Positions 55,120-63,389 of a stretch of DNA of 64,000 nucleotides are shown here, piece by piece. The stretch comes from Hamadaea sp. (GTDB taxonomy: Bacteria > Actinomycetota > Actinomycetes > Mycobacteriales > Micromonosporaceae): the NCBI RefSeq assembly GCF_013362815.1, contig NZ_JABFVK010000031.1:62001-126000 (forward strand). The letters are read 5' to 3'. Every line of letters begins with the position of its first letter. Within the stretch, counting starts at the first letter, position 1. The notes beneath the pieces are model-generated. The model had not been told where the DNA came from. It saw only the letters and a list, made by a program, of their open reading frames with translations, and searched no databases. Position numbers and translations under genes: made by a program.

Positions 55120-57284
55120 CCTCCGAGCATCTGATCCCGCTGGGCACCGGCGAATTCTCGCTGTGGCGTTCGGTGTGCGTACGCACCGCCGGGCTGCCCT
55201 TCGACTGGATCAGTGATCCGGAGACGATTCGCCGCGCGCCGTTTCTTGAGGCGCTGGCCTGGCAACATCCGCGGATCGGCCGGAAAGCGCGCCGTGACCG
55301 GGCCAGTTTGCCCCGTGACCTCGCCCGCACGCTGGCGAGCTACCGCTCCCGATACTGCGCGAAGAACGACACCATCGGCTTCTTCGGCCCGGTCGCCTGG
55401 GGCGTGTGGCACGACGGCACCACCAAGATCGGCGAGCTGATCCCGCCCGTACGCGGCGAGCTGTTCTTCGAGATGTGGGCGATTCAGGCGCTGGGTGAGG
55501 CCCTCATCGACCGGTACGCCCTGGACGAGTGGACCGTCCCGCATCGGTGTGCGTCGGTGGCCACCGTGCCGGGCGCCGTGCACCTGGCCGACGGCTCCCA
55601 CCTCGCCCTGTCGGAGGTACGCGATCAGATCGTGGCGGCCGCCGACGGATTCCGCACCGTCGCCGACATCGCAGCGGAGTGCGCCGACCATGGCGACCCG
55701 GCGAAGATCGTCGCCGAGATCAAGGTGCTCCGGGCGATGGGCGTACTCACCAAAGGGTTCTTCATCTCGCAGAACCGGCACCCGGAACGTCAACTGGCGA
55801 TGCAACTCGCGCGCGTGGCCGACCCGGCGCGGCGGGCGGCGGCAGAGCGCGATCTCGGGACGCTGATCTCCGCCCTCGACGACGTGCGAGCCGCGCTCGG
55901 TGACCCGGCCGCGGTCGCGGCGGCGCTGGAGTCGTTGCACGCTCGATTCACCGACCTGGCGGCTGCGTCGTGGCATCGCCGCGACGGCGAGTTCTACGCG
56001 GGCCGGTCCGTCGCCTACGAGGACTGCCGGTCGGAGTTCGCCCCGGAGCTCGGAGCCGACCTGCTCGCCGACATCGCACCGGCGCTGGAGCTGATGCTGC
56101 TCAGCGCCCGCTGGTACTCGGCGCAGGTCGCGTCCCGGTATCTTGCCTTCTGCCGGGACCTGCTGGTCCGCGACCCTCATCCCGGCGGGTATCCGTTGCC
56201 GAAGCTGTTGGCGGCCGTCGCAGACACCATCGGCGGCGACGCCGCCAGCCCGGCCGGGCAGGCGGCGTCGCAGCTTCGTCGCATGTGGACCGAGCTGCTC
56301 GCCCCCGGCGAGGGAACCGGCCCGGTGGCCCACCGCTCGGCCGACCTGCGCGAAAAGGTGACCGAGGTGTTCGCCGCCGCCGAACCGGGCTGGCCGTCGG
56401 CTCGATGGCATGGCCCGGACCTGATGTTCGCGGCCGACAGCGCCGACGACCTGCGCGACGGACGTTTCCTCGCGGTTCTCGGCGAACTGCATCCGACGGT
56501 CAACTGTGTCGATCAGCTGTGCTTCGCGTCGACCCACCCGGATCAGCGCGCGCTGCGGCGGTGGATCGACAGCGACATGCCGCATCGGATCGTCCCGCTG
56601 TATCCGATGACCGGCGACCTGGTCAACTCCCGGACGGGGCCGCCCGAGGCGTACCACGCTGCGCATTACACCTACCTCGGCGTAGCCACCGAACCGTCGT
56701 ACGCACCACGCCGAGCCGCGGTCGTCGCGGCCGGTGGCCTGCGCGTACACGAGGAGGGTGGGCGGCTCGTGGTCCGGTCCTTGGCAGGGGACTTCCAGGC
56801 CGGCCTCACCGAAGTCCTCGACGACTACCTGGCGTTCGCCGCGTACAACAGATTCGGCTTGTTCGAGCCGGCGGCGCATCGCCCCCGGGTGCAGATCGAC
56901 CGCCTCGTGGTCTCCCGCGAGCGCTGGCAACTGCCGCTGACCGTGTTCGCCGACCTTCCCGAGGCGAGGCGGGACCAGGTCGTGGTCCATCTGCGGGGCG
57001 TGGCGGCCGAGCACGGACTGCCCGAGGCGGCGTTCTGGGTCGTGGCGGGGGAGGCGAAACCGATCTATGCCGACCTCGCCGACGACACCCTCGCCGACGC
57101 GCTGTGGGCCAAACTACGCCGAGGCCGGCAGCGGCGGCCAGACGGCTCCGTGACCGTCTCCGAAATGCTTCCCGGGCCGGATCAGTTGTGGCTTCGCGAC
57201 GCCGACGGCCGCCGGTACACCAGCGAGTTCCGGGTGACCTGTGTGGACAGTCGCCGCTATGAAGGAGGTAACGCAAGTGTTTGA
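55116..57284 (+). CDS. LanB-like (lantibiotic dehydratase N-terminal domain) protein 2
   Basis: 722 aa, same family and length as the protein at 31717-33879. SYRSRYCAKNDTIGFFGPVAWG lies near residue 78, and EMLPGPDQLWLRD with YTSEF near residues 683-705. Again only the glutamylation-type domain is present, with no elimination domain. The two copies are alignable end to end but clearly diverged, so they probably act on different sites or substrates. It sits between the monooxygenase and the MbtH-like gene with overlaps on both sides (4 and 8 nt). Function as for copy 1: tRNA-dependent chemistry on a nonribosomal intermediate, unproven. Confidence 0.8.
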   Translation: MTSEHLIPLGTGEFSLWRSVCVRTAGLPFDWISDPETIRRAPFLEALAWQHPRIGRKARRDRASLPRDLARTLASYRSRYCAKNDTIGFFGPVAWGVWHDGTTKIGELIPPVRGELFFEMWAIQALGEALIDRYALDEWTVPHRCASVATVPGAVHLADGSHLALSEVRDQIVAAADGFRTVADIAAECADHGDPAKIVAEIKVLRAMGVLTKGFFISQNRHPERQLAMQLARVADPARRAAAERDLGTLISALDDVRAALGDPAAVAAALESLHARFTDLAAASWHRRDGEFYAGRSVAYEDCRSEFAPELGADLLADIAPALELMLLSARWYSAQVASRYLAFCRDLLVRDPHPGGYPLPKLLAAVADTIGGDAASPAGQAASQLRRMWTELLAPGEGTGPVAHRSADLREKVTEVFAAAEPGWPSARWHGPDLMFAADSADDLRDGRFLAVLGELHPTVNCVDQLCFASTHPDQRALRRWIDSDMPHRIVPLYPMTGDLVNSRTGPPEAYHAAHYTYLGVATEPSYAPRRAAVVAAGGLRVHEEGGRLVVRSLAGDFQAGLTEVLDDYLAFAAYNRFGLFEPAAHRPRVQIDRLVVSRERWQLPLTVFADLPEARRDQVVVHLRGVAAEHGLPEAAFWVVAGEAKPIYADLADDTLADALWAKLRRGRQRRPDGSVTVSEMLPGPDQLWLRDADGRRYTSEFRVTCVDSRRYEGGNASV

Positions 57285-57486
57285 CGATGAGGATCGGGTG
57301 TTCTGCGTCGTCGTCAACGACGAAGAGCAGTATTCGATCTGGCCGGACGACCGTCCGGCGCCGTCGGGCTGGTCGACGGTCGGCAAGACCGGCCGCAAGC
57401 AGGAATGTCTCGACTACATCGCCGAAGTGTGGACGGACATGCGCCCGCGCAGCCTGCGCCTGCAGATGGACGGCCAACCCGGCTGA
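57277..57486 (+). CDS. MbtH-like protein
   Basis: 69 aa from the GTG at 57277, which has AAGGAGG 8 nt before it; the ATG at 57259 lacks a site. The family signature is complete: NDEEQYSIWP, PSGW, CLDYI and WTDMRPRSL. MbtH-like proteins bind and activate adenylation domains and are often needed for their solubility. It probably serves several of the NRPS genes in this locus. It overlaps LanB-like gene 2 by 8 nt. Confidence 0.95.
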   Translation: MFDDEDRVFCVVVNDEEQYSIWPDDRPAPSGWSTVGKTGRKQECLDYIAEVWTDMRPRSLRLQMDGQPG

Positions 57487-57606
57487 CCCGCGCCCGTACC
57501 GCACACTGACGGCCGAGCACAGGCGCACCCGACCGGCCACCGGGAACCAAGGCAGTGCCGCGTACCGGCGTTCTCCGCCCGCGGCACCGGAACGAGGAGA
57601 ACACAT

Positions 57607-58596
57607 ATGGCCAGCGCCTCGATTCAGGTGAGCGACCTGGTGAAGACCTACCCGAGAGACGTGCGCGCCCTGGACGGGCTGAGCTTCTCGGTCCGCGAAG
57701 GCACGGTGTTCGGCCTGCTCGGACCGAACGGGGCCGGAAAGTCGACCGCCGTACGCATCCTGAGCACCCTGTCGCGTCAGGACTCCGGGACGGCCGTCGT
57801 GGCCGGGTTCGACGTCACCCGGCAGCCGGACGCCGTACGGCGCGAGATCGGGCTGGTCGGGCAGAAGCTCAGTGCGGTGCCGACCGCGACGGTACGCGAG
57901 AATGTCCTGCTGCAGGGCCGGATGTACGGGCTCAAGGGCCGCGAGCTGGCCGCCCGCACCGACGAGGCGATCGCCCGGATCGGGCTGTCCGAGGCCGCGG
58001 GCAAGCCGATCGGGTTCTGCTCAGGCGGCATGAAGCGCCGCGTCGACATCGCGATGGGCATCGTGCACCGTCCCAAGGTGCTGTTCCTCGACGAGCCGAC
58101 GACCGGTCTGGACCCGGACATTCGCCTGCAGCTGTGGGAGGACCTCGCCAAGCTGGTTCGCGCTGACGGGCTGACGATCCTGCTGACGACGCACTACCTC
58201 GAAGAGGCCGACATGCTCGCCGACGAGGTGGCCATCATGGATGCGGGCCGGGTCGTCACGTCGGGCAGCCCGGCCACCCTCAAGCAGGAGCTGCGCGGCG
58301 ACACGCTGGTGGTGGAGCTGGACACCGATTCCGCCGCCGGGCAGGCCGCGACCGCGCTGGCCGACCTGGGGCAGCTCAGCGACCTGACGGTGGCCGGCCG
58401 GACGCTGCACGCTCGCGCCGAGGTCGGCGGGGCCGCGGTGCCGGTGGTGCTGGACCGGCTCAGCCGGGCCGGATTGCAGGTCACCTCGGTCACGGTCGCC
58501 CAGCCGACGCTCGACGACGTCTATCTCCAGCACACCGGGCACCGGCTGGTGGCGCAGCGGCGCGAAGAACTCGAACTCGAAGGGAGCCAGTCTTGA
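57607..58596 (+). CDS. ABC exporter ATP-binding protein (DrrA-like)
   Basis: 329 aa with one ABC domain and a C-terminal extension as in the DrrA daunorubicin-resistance family. Walker A GPNGAGKST, signature FCSGGMKRRVDIAMG, Walker B VLFLDEPTTGLD, switch TTHYLEEAD. The final part PTLDDVYLQHTGH is the typical DrrA tail. Its site GAGGAGAAC precedes ATG 57607, and 120 bp separate it from the MbtH gene with no obvious promoter. It likely exports the product and gives self-resistance. Confidence 0.93.
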   Translation: MASASIQVSDLVKTYPRDVRALDGLSFSVREGTVFGLLGPNGAGKSTAVRILSTLSRQDSGTAVVAGFDVTRQPDAVRREIGLVGQKLSAVPTATVRENVLLQGRMYGLKGRELAARTDEAIARIGLSEAAGKPIGFCSGGMKRRVDIAMGIVHRPKVLFLDEPTTGLDPDIRLQLWEDLAKLVRADGLTILLTTHYLEEADMLADEVAIMDAGRVVTSGSPATLKQELRGDTLVVELDTDSAAGQAATALADLGQLSDLTVAGRTLHARAEVGGAAVPVVLDRLSRAGLQVTSVTVAQPTLDDVYLQHTGHRLVAQRREELELEGSQS

Positions 58597-59369
58597 CCGA
58601 GCTCGTGGGCCAGTCGGCGCACTTGGCCAAGCGCCACATCCTGCACGCGTTCCGGCAGCCGTGGCTCATCGCGATCAACCTGGTCCAGCCGTTCCTCTGG
58701 CTGCTGCTGTTCAGCGCCACGTTCAACCGGATCGCCGACATCCCCGGTTTCGGCGAGAGCAACTACGCCCAGTTCTTCCTGCCCGGCCTGATCGTCATGA
58801 CGATTCTGCTGGCCGCCGGATGGAGCGGCCTGACGCTGCTGGGCGACATGGAGCGCGGCACGCTCGATCGCATGCTCGCGTCCCCGGCCAAGCCGGCCGC
58901 GCTGATCATCGGGCCGCTGCTCCAGCAGATCGTCAGCGGGGTCATTCCCACCGCGATCCTGCTGGTCATCGGCTACCTGCTCGGCGTCCGCTTTCACGGC
59001 GGGCCACTGGGGGCGCTGGTGCTGGTCCTCGCCCTGGCGGCGATCGCCGCGGCACTCGCCGCGCTGTCCAACGCGGTGGCCCTACTGGTACGCCGCGAGG
59101 AGTCGCTGATCGCGGTCGTGAACTTCATCGTCATGCCGATGACGTTCCTGTCGACCGCCTTCATGCCCCGAGGACTCGTCCCGGACTGGGTGGCGGCGGC
59201 GGTCAAGGCCAACCCGGTCAACTGGGCGGTCGAACTGAGCCGGTCCGCGTTCGCCGGCACGCTGTCGCCGGGGCCGGTGCTGACCTACCTGGGCCTGCTG
59301 ATCGCCCTCGCCGTGGGTGCCATCGTGCTGGCGCGGGCGTCGCTGAACCAATACCGGCGTACCGCGTGA
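58593..59369 (+). CDS. ABC-2-type exporter permease (DrrB-like)
   Basis: 258 aa with six hydrophobic segments. It begins at a TTG that overlaps the ATPase stop (TTGA), with AAGGGAG at the right spacing. NLVQPFLWLLLFS and LGDMERGTLDRMLASP are typical of the DrrB family, as is PMTFLSTAFMPR followed by NPVNWAVELSR. Partner of the preceding ATPase. Confidence 0.92.
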   Translation: MTELVGQSAHLAKRHILHAFRQPWLIAINLVQPFLWLLLFSATFNRIADIPGFGESNYAQFFLPGLIVMTILLAAGWSGLTLLGDMERGTLDRMLASPAKPAALIIGPLLQQIVSGVIPTAILLVIGYLLGVRFHGGPLGALVLVLALAAIAAALAALSNAVALLVRREESLIAVVNFIVMPMTFLSTAFMPRGLVPDWVAAAVKANPVNWAVELSRSAFAGTLSPGPVLTYLGLLIALAVGAIVLARASLNQYRRTA

Positions 59370-59439
59370 CGGTGGTGTGCCGGGTCGACCGGCACCGGCT
59401 CAGCCCGGTGCCGGCGACCCGCGGTGGGGGTTCGCTGCC

Positions 59440-60279
59440 GTGAGCCGGCTGCTCGCCATCAGCGACCTGCACGTCGAACATGCCGACAATCGCGAGTTCG
59501 TCACCCGGTTGCGGCCGGTCGATCCCGGGGATTGGCTGCTGGTCGCCGGGGACGTCGGCGAGGTGAGCACCGAGATCGAATGGGCGCTCGGCGTCCTACG
59601 CGAACGGTTCGCCCAGGTCATCTGGGCGCCGGGCAACCACGAGCTGTGGACCCCACGCAAGGATCCGGTGCAGCTTCGTGGGCAGGAGCGATACGAGTAC
59701 CTTGTCGCCTTGTGCCGGCGGCTGGGAGTGTTGACACCGGAGGACCCGTACGCGATTTGGGACGGCGCGGGCGGGCAGGTGGTCGTGGTGCCGCTGTTCA
59801 TCCTCTACGACTACACGTTCCGGGTGGACGGCACGTGGTCCAAGGAGGACTCGCTGGCACTCGCGTACGAGCGAGGAGTCGTGTGCACTGACGAGGTCCT
59901 GCTGCACCCCGACCCGTACCCGAGCAAGGACGCCTGGTGCGCCGCGCGGCTCGCGGCAACCGAGCGGCGCCTGGCCACCCTCGACCCCGGTACGCCCATC
60001 GTGTTCGTCAACCATTACCCGCTGGTCCGGGAACCGACGCGAGTGTTGATCTATCCCGAGTTCGCGCAGTGGTGCGGCACCGTGCACACGGCCGACTGGC
60101 ATCGGCGTCACCGGACCGAGGCCGTGGTCTACGGGCACCTGCACATTCCACGCACGACCTGGCACGACGGGGTCCGTTTCGAGGAGGTCTCCGTCGGCTA
60201 CCCGCGCGAGTGGCGACTACGAGGCAGCGCGCCGAACCCGCCGCGCCAAATCTTGCCGGCCCCAGAGACGCTGAATTGA
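59440..60279 (+). CDS. Metallophosphoesterase
   Basis: 279 aa from GTG 59440. All metal-binding blocks of calcineurin-like phosphoesterases are present: ISDLHVEH, VAGDVGE, APGNHE, VNHYPL and YGHLH. In many actinomycetes such a gene sits directly before an Sfp-type phosphopantetheinyl transferase gene. Here the stop overlaps a TTG (TTGA) that opens what looks like the first codons of one, now broken. The substrate is unknown. The gene may belong to the chromosome flank rather than to the pathway. Confidence 0.88.
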   Translation: MSRLLAISDLHVEHADNREFVTRLRPVDPGDWLLVAGDVGEVSTEIEWALGVLRERFAQVIWAPGNHELWTPRKDPVQLRGQERYEYLVALCRRLGVLTPEDPYAIWDGAGGQVVVVPLFILYDYTFRVDGTWSKEDSLALAYERGVVCTDEVLLHPDPYPSKDAWCAARLAATERRLATLDPGTPIVFVNHYPLVREPTRVLIYPEFAQWCGTVHTADWHRRHRTEAVVYGHLHIPRTTWHDGVRFEEVSVGYPREWRLRGSAPNPPRQILPAPETLN

Positions 60280-60350
60280 CCGAGGAGATCCCGCCCGCCG
60301 TCGTCGCGGCGGGGGAGACGTTCGGGGACTTGGGCGAAGCGACGCTCTAA
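60276..60350 (+). pseudogene. Remnant of an Sfp-type 4'-phosphopantetheinyl transferase (N-terminus only)
   Basis: A 24-codon frame begins at TTG 60276 in a TTGA overlap with the metallophosphoesterase stop and ends at TAA 60348. Its protein, TEEIPPAVVAAGETFGD then LGEATL, resembles the first residues of actinobacterial Sfp-type transferases, where the pattern is EEILP..VAVAEAF.D..E..LFPEE. The following sequence does not continue the gene in any frame I could see. Recognition is from memory of the family and the short match, so it is tentative. Confidence 0.45.
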
Positions 60351-60789
60351 GTGCCGGATCACCCTGGCCACAATCCTGCTGCGCACCGGCGATGACACGG
60401 CTGCTGGCAGGGCGCGTCAGTGGCGCTGCACGGGACGGGTCCTACCGGCTGCTCGCCGCGCAGGCCACCGACGTCCTCGCCGCCACGGGCACGGCTGCTC
60501 TACGTCGAGTGCGGCCGCAGACCAGCACCCTCGCCCGTGTCGTGGCTGTCCACGCTCAGCTCGGCCCTGACCTTCGGCAACGCGCGTATAGCGGATGTAT
60601 AAGCAGCCGGTGCCAGGCTTCTGGCACGGGGAAACGCCGCCACCGCACCGGTGGCGGACGGGGCTCACCATCGGCCGGTACACGGCTGCAACGGGGGTGG
60701 GGTCACCTGTCGCGCGCACGGTGCCAGCGGCGTCCCGGGAAATGTCCGGGACAGCCGCCGACGGGGGTCGGCGGCGGAAGGGATTAGGC
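60351..60789. other. Non-coding stretch with two hairpins before the small secreted-protein gene
   Basis: No credible gene is visible. Two perfect hairpins sit next to each other: 60732-60752 (7-bp stem GTCCCGG, 7-nt loop) and 60754-60775 (9-bp stem GCCGCCGAC, 4-nt loop). The second ends just before GGAAGGG, the ribosome binding site of the gene at 60790, so they may act in the leader or end upstream transcription. Confidence 0.45.
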
Positions 60790-61221
60790 ATGAGGAAATT
60801 GCTCCTGTCCACGATGACGGCTGTGGCTCTCATCGGCGGCACAGTGCTCGCCGCGCAGGGACCGGCACTCGCCGCCGCCGGCAACTGCGACCAGAGCCAC
60901 CCGTACGTGGGCGCGTGTGTGGACTACCAAGGCGGCGCGTGGGTGAACGCCGACTTCTACCTCAACACCGCTCCGTCGATCACCTACGCCAAGTACCGCG
61001 TGGGCATGCAGATCAATACCAACCCGGTCCAGTGGGTGTCGGGGTCGACGCTGCTGAAGCTCGACCACACCGGCCGCTACACGAACCCTTACTGGCACAT
61101 CAACACCGACACGCTGCCCGACTCCTCGAAGCAGGTGCGGACCCTGGTGGAGATCTGGAACTCCACCGGCACAACGAGAACCGACCACTCCGAAAGCGAC
61201 AAGATCATCGTCTTCAACTGA
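60790..61221 (+). CDS. Small secreted protein, unknown function
   Basis: 143 aa. The signal peptide is MRKLLLSTMTAVALIGGTVLA plus a short stretch ending ALA, cut before AAGNCD. The mature part of about 113 residues holds two Cys (NCDQ and GACVDY), which could form one disulfide, and several short beta-like segments rich in Tyr, Trp and Thr. It shows no enzyme motif I recognise. It starts with ATG after GGAAGGG and has its own terminator-like hairpin, so it is a single-gene unit. Confidence 0.75.
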   Translation: MRKLLLSTMTAVALIGGTVLAAQGPALAAAGNCDQSHPYVGACVDYQGGAWVNADFYLNTAPSITYAKYRVGMQINTNPVQWVSGSTLLKLDHTGRYTNPYWHINTDTLPDSSKQVRTLVEIWNSTGTTRTDHSESDKIIVFN

Positions 61222-61229
61222 CGGACACA

Positions 61230-61264
61230 CCTGGTGGGTCGGCCCGTGCGGGCCGCCCACCAGG
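61230..61264 (+). terminator. Terminator-like hairpin after the small secreted-protein gene
   Basis: CCTGGTGGG-T-CGGCCC pairs with GGGCCG-CCCACCAGG around a 4-nt loop (61246-61249), a 15-bp stem with one bulged T, starting 8 nt after the stop. No T-tract. Confidence 0.7.
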
Positions 61265-61468
61265 GCATAGTGATCCGCGACGATGTGCCCGGTGGGCAGG
61301 TGGCGGACCTGTAGTGCCGGGGTTTGGGATCGGCCAGGCCGCAGACCAGGTGGAAAGAGACTGTGGGGCCTTCGGGGGGATCGGCGTAGACAATCAAAGC
61401 CATGCCTGAGGGCCCCACCTTCGTCAGCCCGACACACCGAAGCGATCTCATGTCCCGGTGCGCCTCGG

Positions 61469-62494
61469 CTAAATGTGACGGGTCGCGCTTCTGCCAGTGA
61501 TGGCGGCGACGGCGTCGCGGCGGTTGTCGGTCCACCATCGAAAGGTGGACGCGTTACTCACAAATTGGTGGTCGAACCTCGTGTTGCCGTGCTCATAGTG
61601 CTGATCGAGTGGCCAGAACCCGTTGAGCCAGGTCCACCACATGCGGCGTTCGGCGTCGGCAAGTTCGTCGTCAGTCACCGGACGCTGTCGCCGGTAGCCG
61701 CGTACGAACGCCTCGGTGCGCGGAAGGTCGATGGCTCCATGGCCGCCGAAAGTCAGCAGACAGGTGCGGATCACTTCGGACGGCTGGGACTGGGTGCGTA
61801 CGCGGTCCCAGTCCAGGACCGCGCTGATGGTGCCCTCCTGCCACAGGACGTTGTTGTAGTGAAAGTCGCCATGGAGGTGGCCGTGCGGACCCATCTCCGG
61901 TCCGGTCGGTGCCGACAATTCCGGGGCGGTAAGGATCGTCCGACGCCAGCTCAGGTTGGCCAGCGCCACCTCGTCGATGTCGTCCTGAGTGGGCTTGCGA
62001 CGAATGTGATCCAGGAGGAAGTCCAGGTACGTCAGCGTCTGGACAGGCTCGGCGATCGCGATCTCCGACCAATCACCCGCCGGCCCTAGCGCTTCGGCCA
62101 GCGCAAGGTGGATCGTGCCAAGCAACTCGCCGAGGATCGCGGCCTGGTCGAGACTCATCGCCAAGCCGTCGAGATGCTGCCCGTACGCCCAAGCGGTCGC
62201 CGTGAACTCGACACCGTCGACGGCGTACACGGGATCGCCGTCGGAACGTTCGAGTGGCTTTGGAATTGGAACTCCCAGGCCGATGAGAGCATTCATGGTT
62301 CGATGCTGTCGGCGTACGCCGGTCGCGTGCGAGTCGTGGAGCTCCTTCACCGCATAGGTGCCGCTGGTGGTGTCCACTCGCCAGTTGCGATTGATCACGC
62401 CGATCGGCAGGAATCGCGCCGTAAGCAGCTCGCCCAGCTCGAAAGCGCCGCAGACTCGGGCCAGCCGTATCACGTCGTCGTCTGCGGCTTCCAC
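61469..62494 (-). CDS. Aminoglycoside-phosphotransferase-family protein (APH/choline kinase fold)
   Basis: 341 aa if read from the GTG at 62494; the frame is open to 62707, but that part is Arg/Pro-rich. N-lobe ATP site with INRNWRVDTTSGTYAVKEL. Catalytic loop HGDFHYNN, then metal-binding LDWDRV. This is the complete APH-family core. Members phosphorylate aminoglycosides, homoserine, sugars or other small molecules. Its position next to the locus allows a self-resistance role, but the gene is separated from it by other units, so a metabolic kinase is just as possible. Confidence 0.8.
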   Translation of the reverse strand: MEAADDDVIRLARVCGAFELGELLTARFLPIGVINRNWRVDTTSGTYAVKELHDSHATGVRRQHRTMNALIGLGVPIPKPLERSDGDPVYAVDGVEFTATAWAYGQHLDGLAMSLDQAAILGELLGTIHLALAEALGPAGDWSEIAIAEPVQTLTYLDFLLDHIRRKPTQDDIDEVALANLSWRRTILTAPELSAPTGPEMGPHGHLHGDFHYNNVLWQEGTISAVLDWDRVRTQSQPSEVIRTCLLTFGGHGAIDLPRTEAFVRGYRRQRPVTDDELADAERRMWWTWLNGFWPLDQHYEHGNTRFDHQFVSNASTFRWWTDNRRDAVAAITGRSATRHI

Positions 62495-62693
62495 CGCGAC
62501 AGCGTACGGCCGACCTTGACGTCTCGGCAGGTTTCGGGGATGACCGCTGGTCGCCGCGTACGCCGATGAACGGTAGGCCGGAACTGTCCGGTCGGTAGGC
62601 CGGAAAGGCTCACCAGGTGATCGGCTTGAGTGACGGATGTGGAATGCTTCCGCACCGGAGATCCAGGCGGGGTCTCGCGCGCGGAGGTTCCAG

Positions 62694-63389
62694 GTGACTT
62701 GGTTCATCGGTCAGTCCATAGTGATCATCGCAGTGGCGTTCCTGTTGGGAGTGCTCGTCGGCTGGCTCCTTTGGGGCCGTCTGCTGCGAGGCGAAAAGGC
62801 GGCGGCACCTGCGGCAGTGCCCGCAGCCGAGCAGGCCATTGAAGAGAAGGAAGCGGAACCGGCCGAGGCCGAACCGCAGACGGCTAGCGAGGCGGTGTCG
62901 GAACCCGAACGTGCTACCGACGCAGAGCCGGAGCCCGTCGCGGTCGGGAACAAGGCCCAGGAGCCCGAGGTAGTGGCGGAGCCCGAACCGGCCAGCAACG
63001 CCGAGCCGGAGCCCGAACTCGTCGCTGTCGTAGAGCCGGAATCGGCCGCCGAGGCAACGGCAGAGCCGGAGCCGGCAGCGGTCGAGATCCCCGTCCAGGC
63101 CACTGCCCCGGAGGCGGAAGCCGTCGAGGACGACAACCTGCAGCGCATCGAGGGAATCGGCCCGAAGATGGAGGCGGCGCTGCACACGGCCGGCCTCCGG
63201 ACGTGGGCGCAGGTGGCCGACGCCGACGAGACCCAGCTGCGGGCGGCGATCAAGGCGGCTGGGCTGAGGTTCGCCCCGAGCATCGTGACGTGGGCTCGGC
63301 AGGCCCGGATGCTGGCCGACGGTGACCATGACGGCCACGCCGACCTCACCCGGCGGCTGGTCGCGGGCCGAGACGAGGGCCGCGAATGA
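62694..63389 (+). CDS. Membrane-anchored acidic protein with C-terminal helix-hairpin-helix domain
   Basis: 231 aa from GTG 62694, 8 nt after GGAGG. One N-terminal membrane segment (about residues 4-26). Then a long low-complexity stretch rich in Glu, Pro and Ala with repeated PEPE units (about 40-145). Then a folded domain LQRIEGIGPKMEAALHTAG...TWAQVADAD (about 150-215), a helix-hairpin-helix of the kind found in DUF4332-like proteins. The ATGA overlap with the BON-domain gene suggests a shared cell-envelope role. Chromosomal flank, not the pathway. Confidence 0.8.
   Translation: MTWFIGQSIVIIAVAFLLGVLVGWLLWGRLLRGEKAAAPAAVPAAEQAIEEKEAEPAEAEPQTASEAVSEPERATDAEPEPVAVGNKAQEPEVVAEPEPASNAEPEPELVAVVEPESAAEATAEPEPAAVEIPVQATAPEAEAVEDDNLQRIEGIGPKMEAALHTAGLRTWAQVADADETQLRAAIKAAGLRFAPSIVTWARQARMLADGDHDGHADLTRRLVAGRDEGRE

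Noticed and set aside
31717-57284. Lanthipeptide or thiopeptide (RiPP) gene cluster
   Set aside because: No candidate precursor peptide, LanC, YcaO or SpaB_C-type elimination protein is visible. The LanB-like genes overlap NRPS-PKS genes instead.
60392-60787. Plus-strand 131-aa frame after the transferase remnant, with a SYRLLAAQATDV stretch faintly like the GYRAAA.ARATDV region of Sfp-type transferases
   Set aside because: The likeness is short and the surrounding motifs (IDAEP, WxxKES) are missing in all frames, so the remnant call is limited to the first 24 codons.
60784-61437. 217-aa minus-strand frame opposite the small secreted protein, and the overlapping frame starting at 61451 (MRSLRCVGLTKVGPSGM...)
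   Set aside because: Most of each frame is antisense to a well-supported secreted protein and its terminator. The short part outside has no recognisable domain or ribosome binding site, though a gene fragment cannot be fully excluded.
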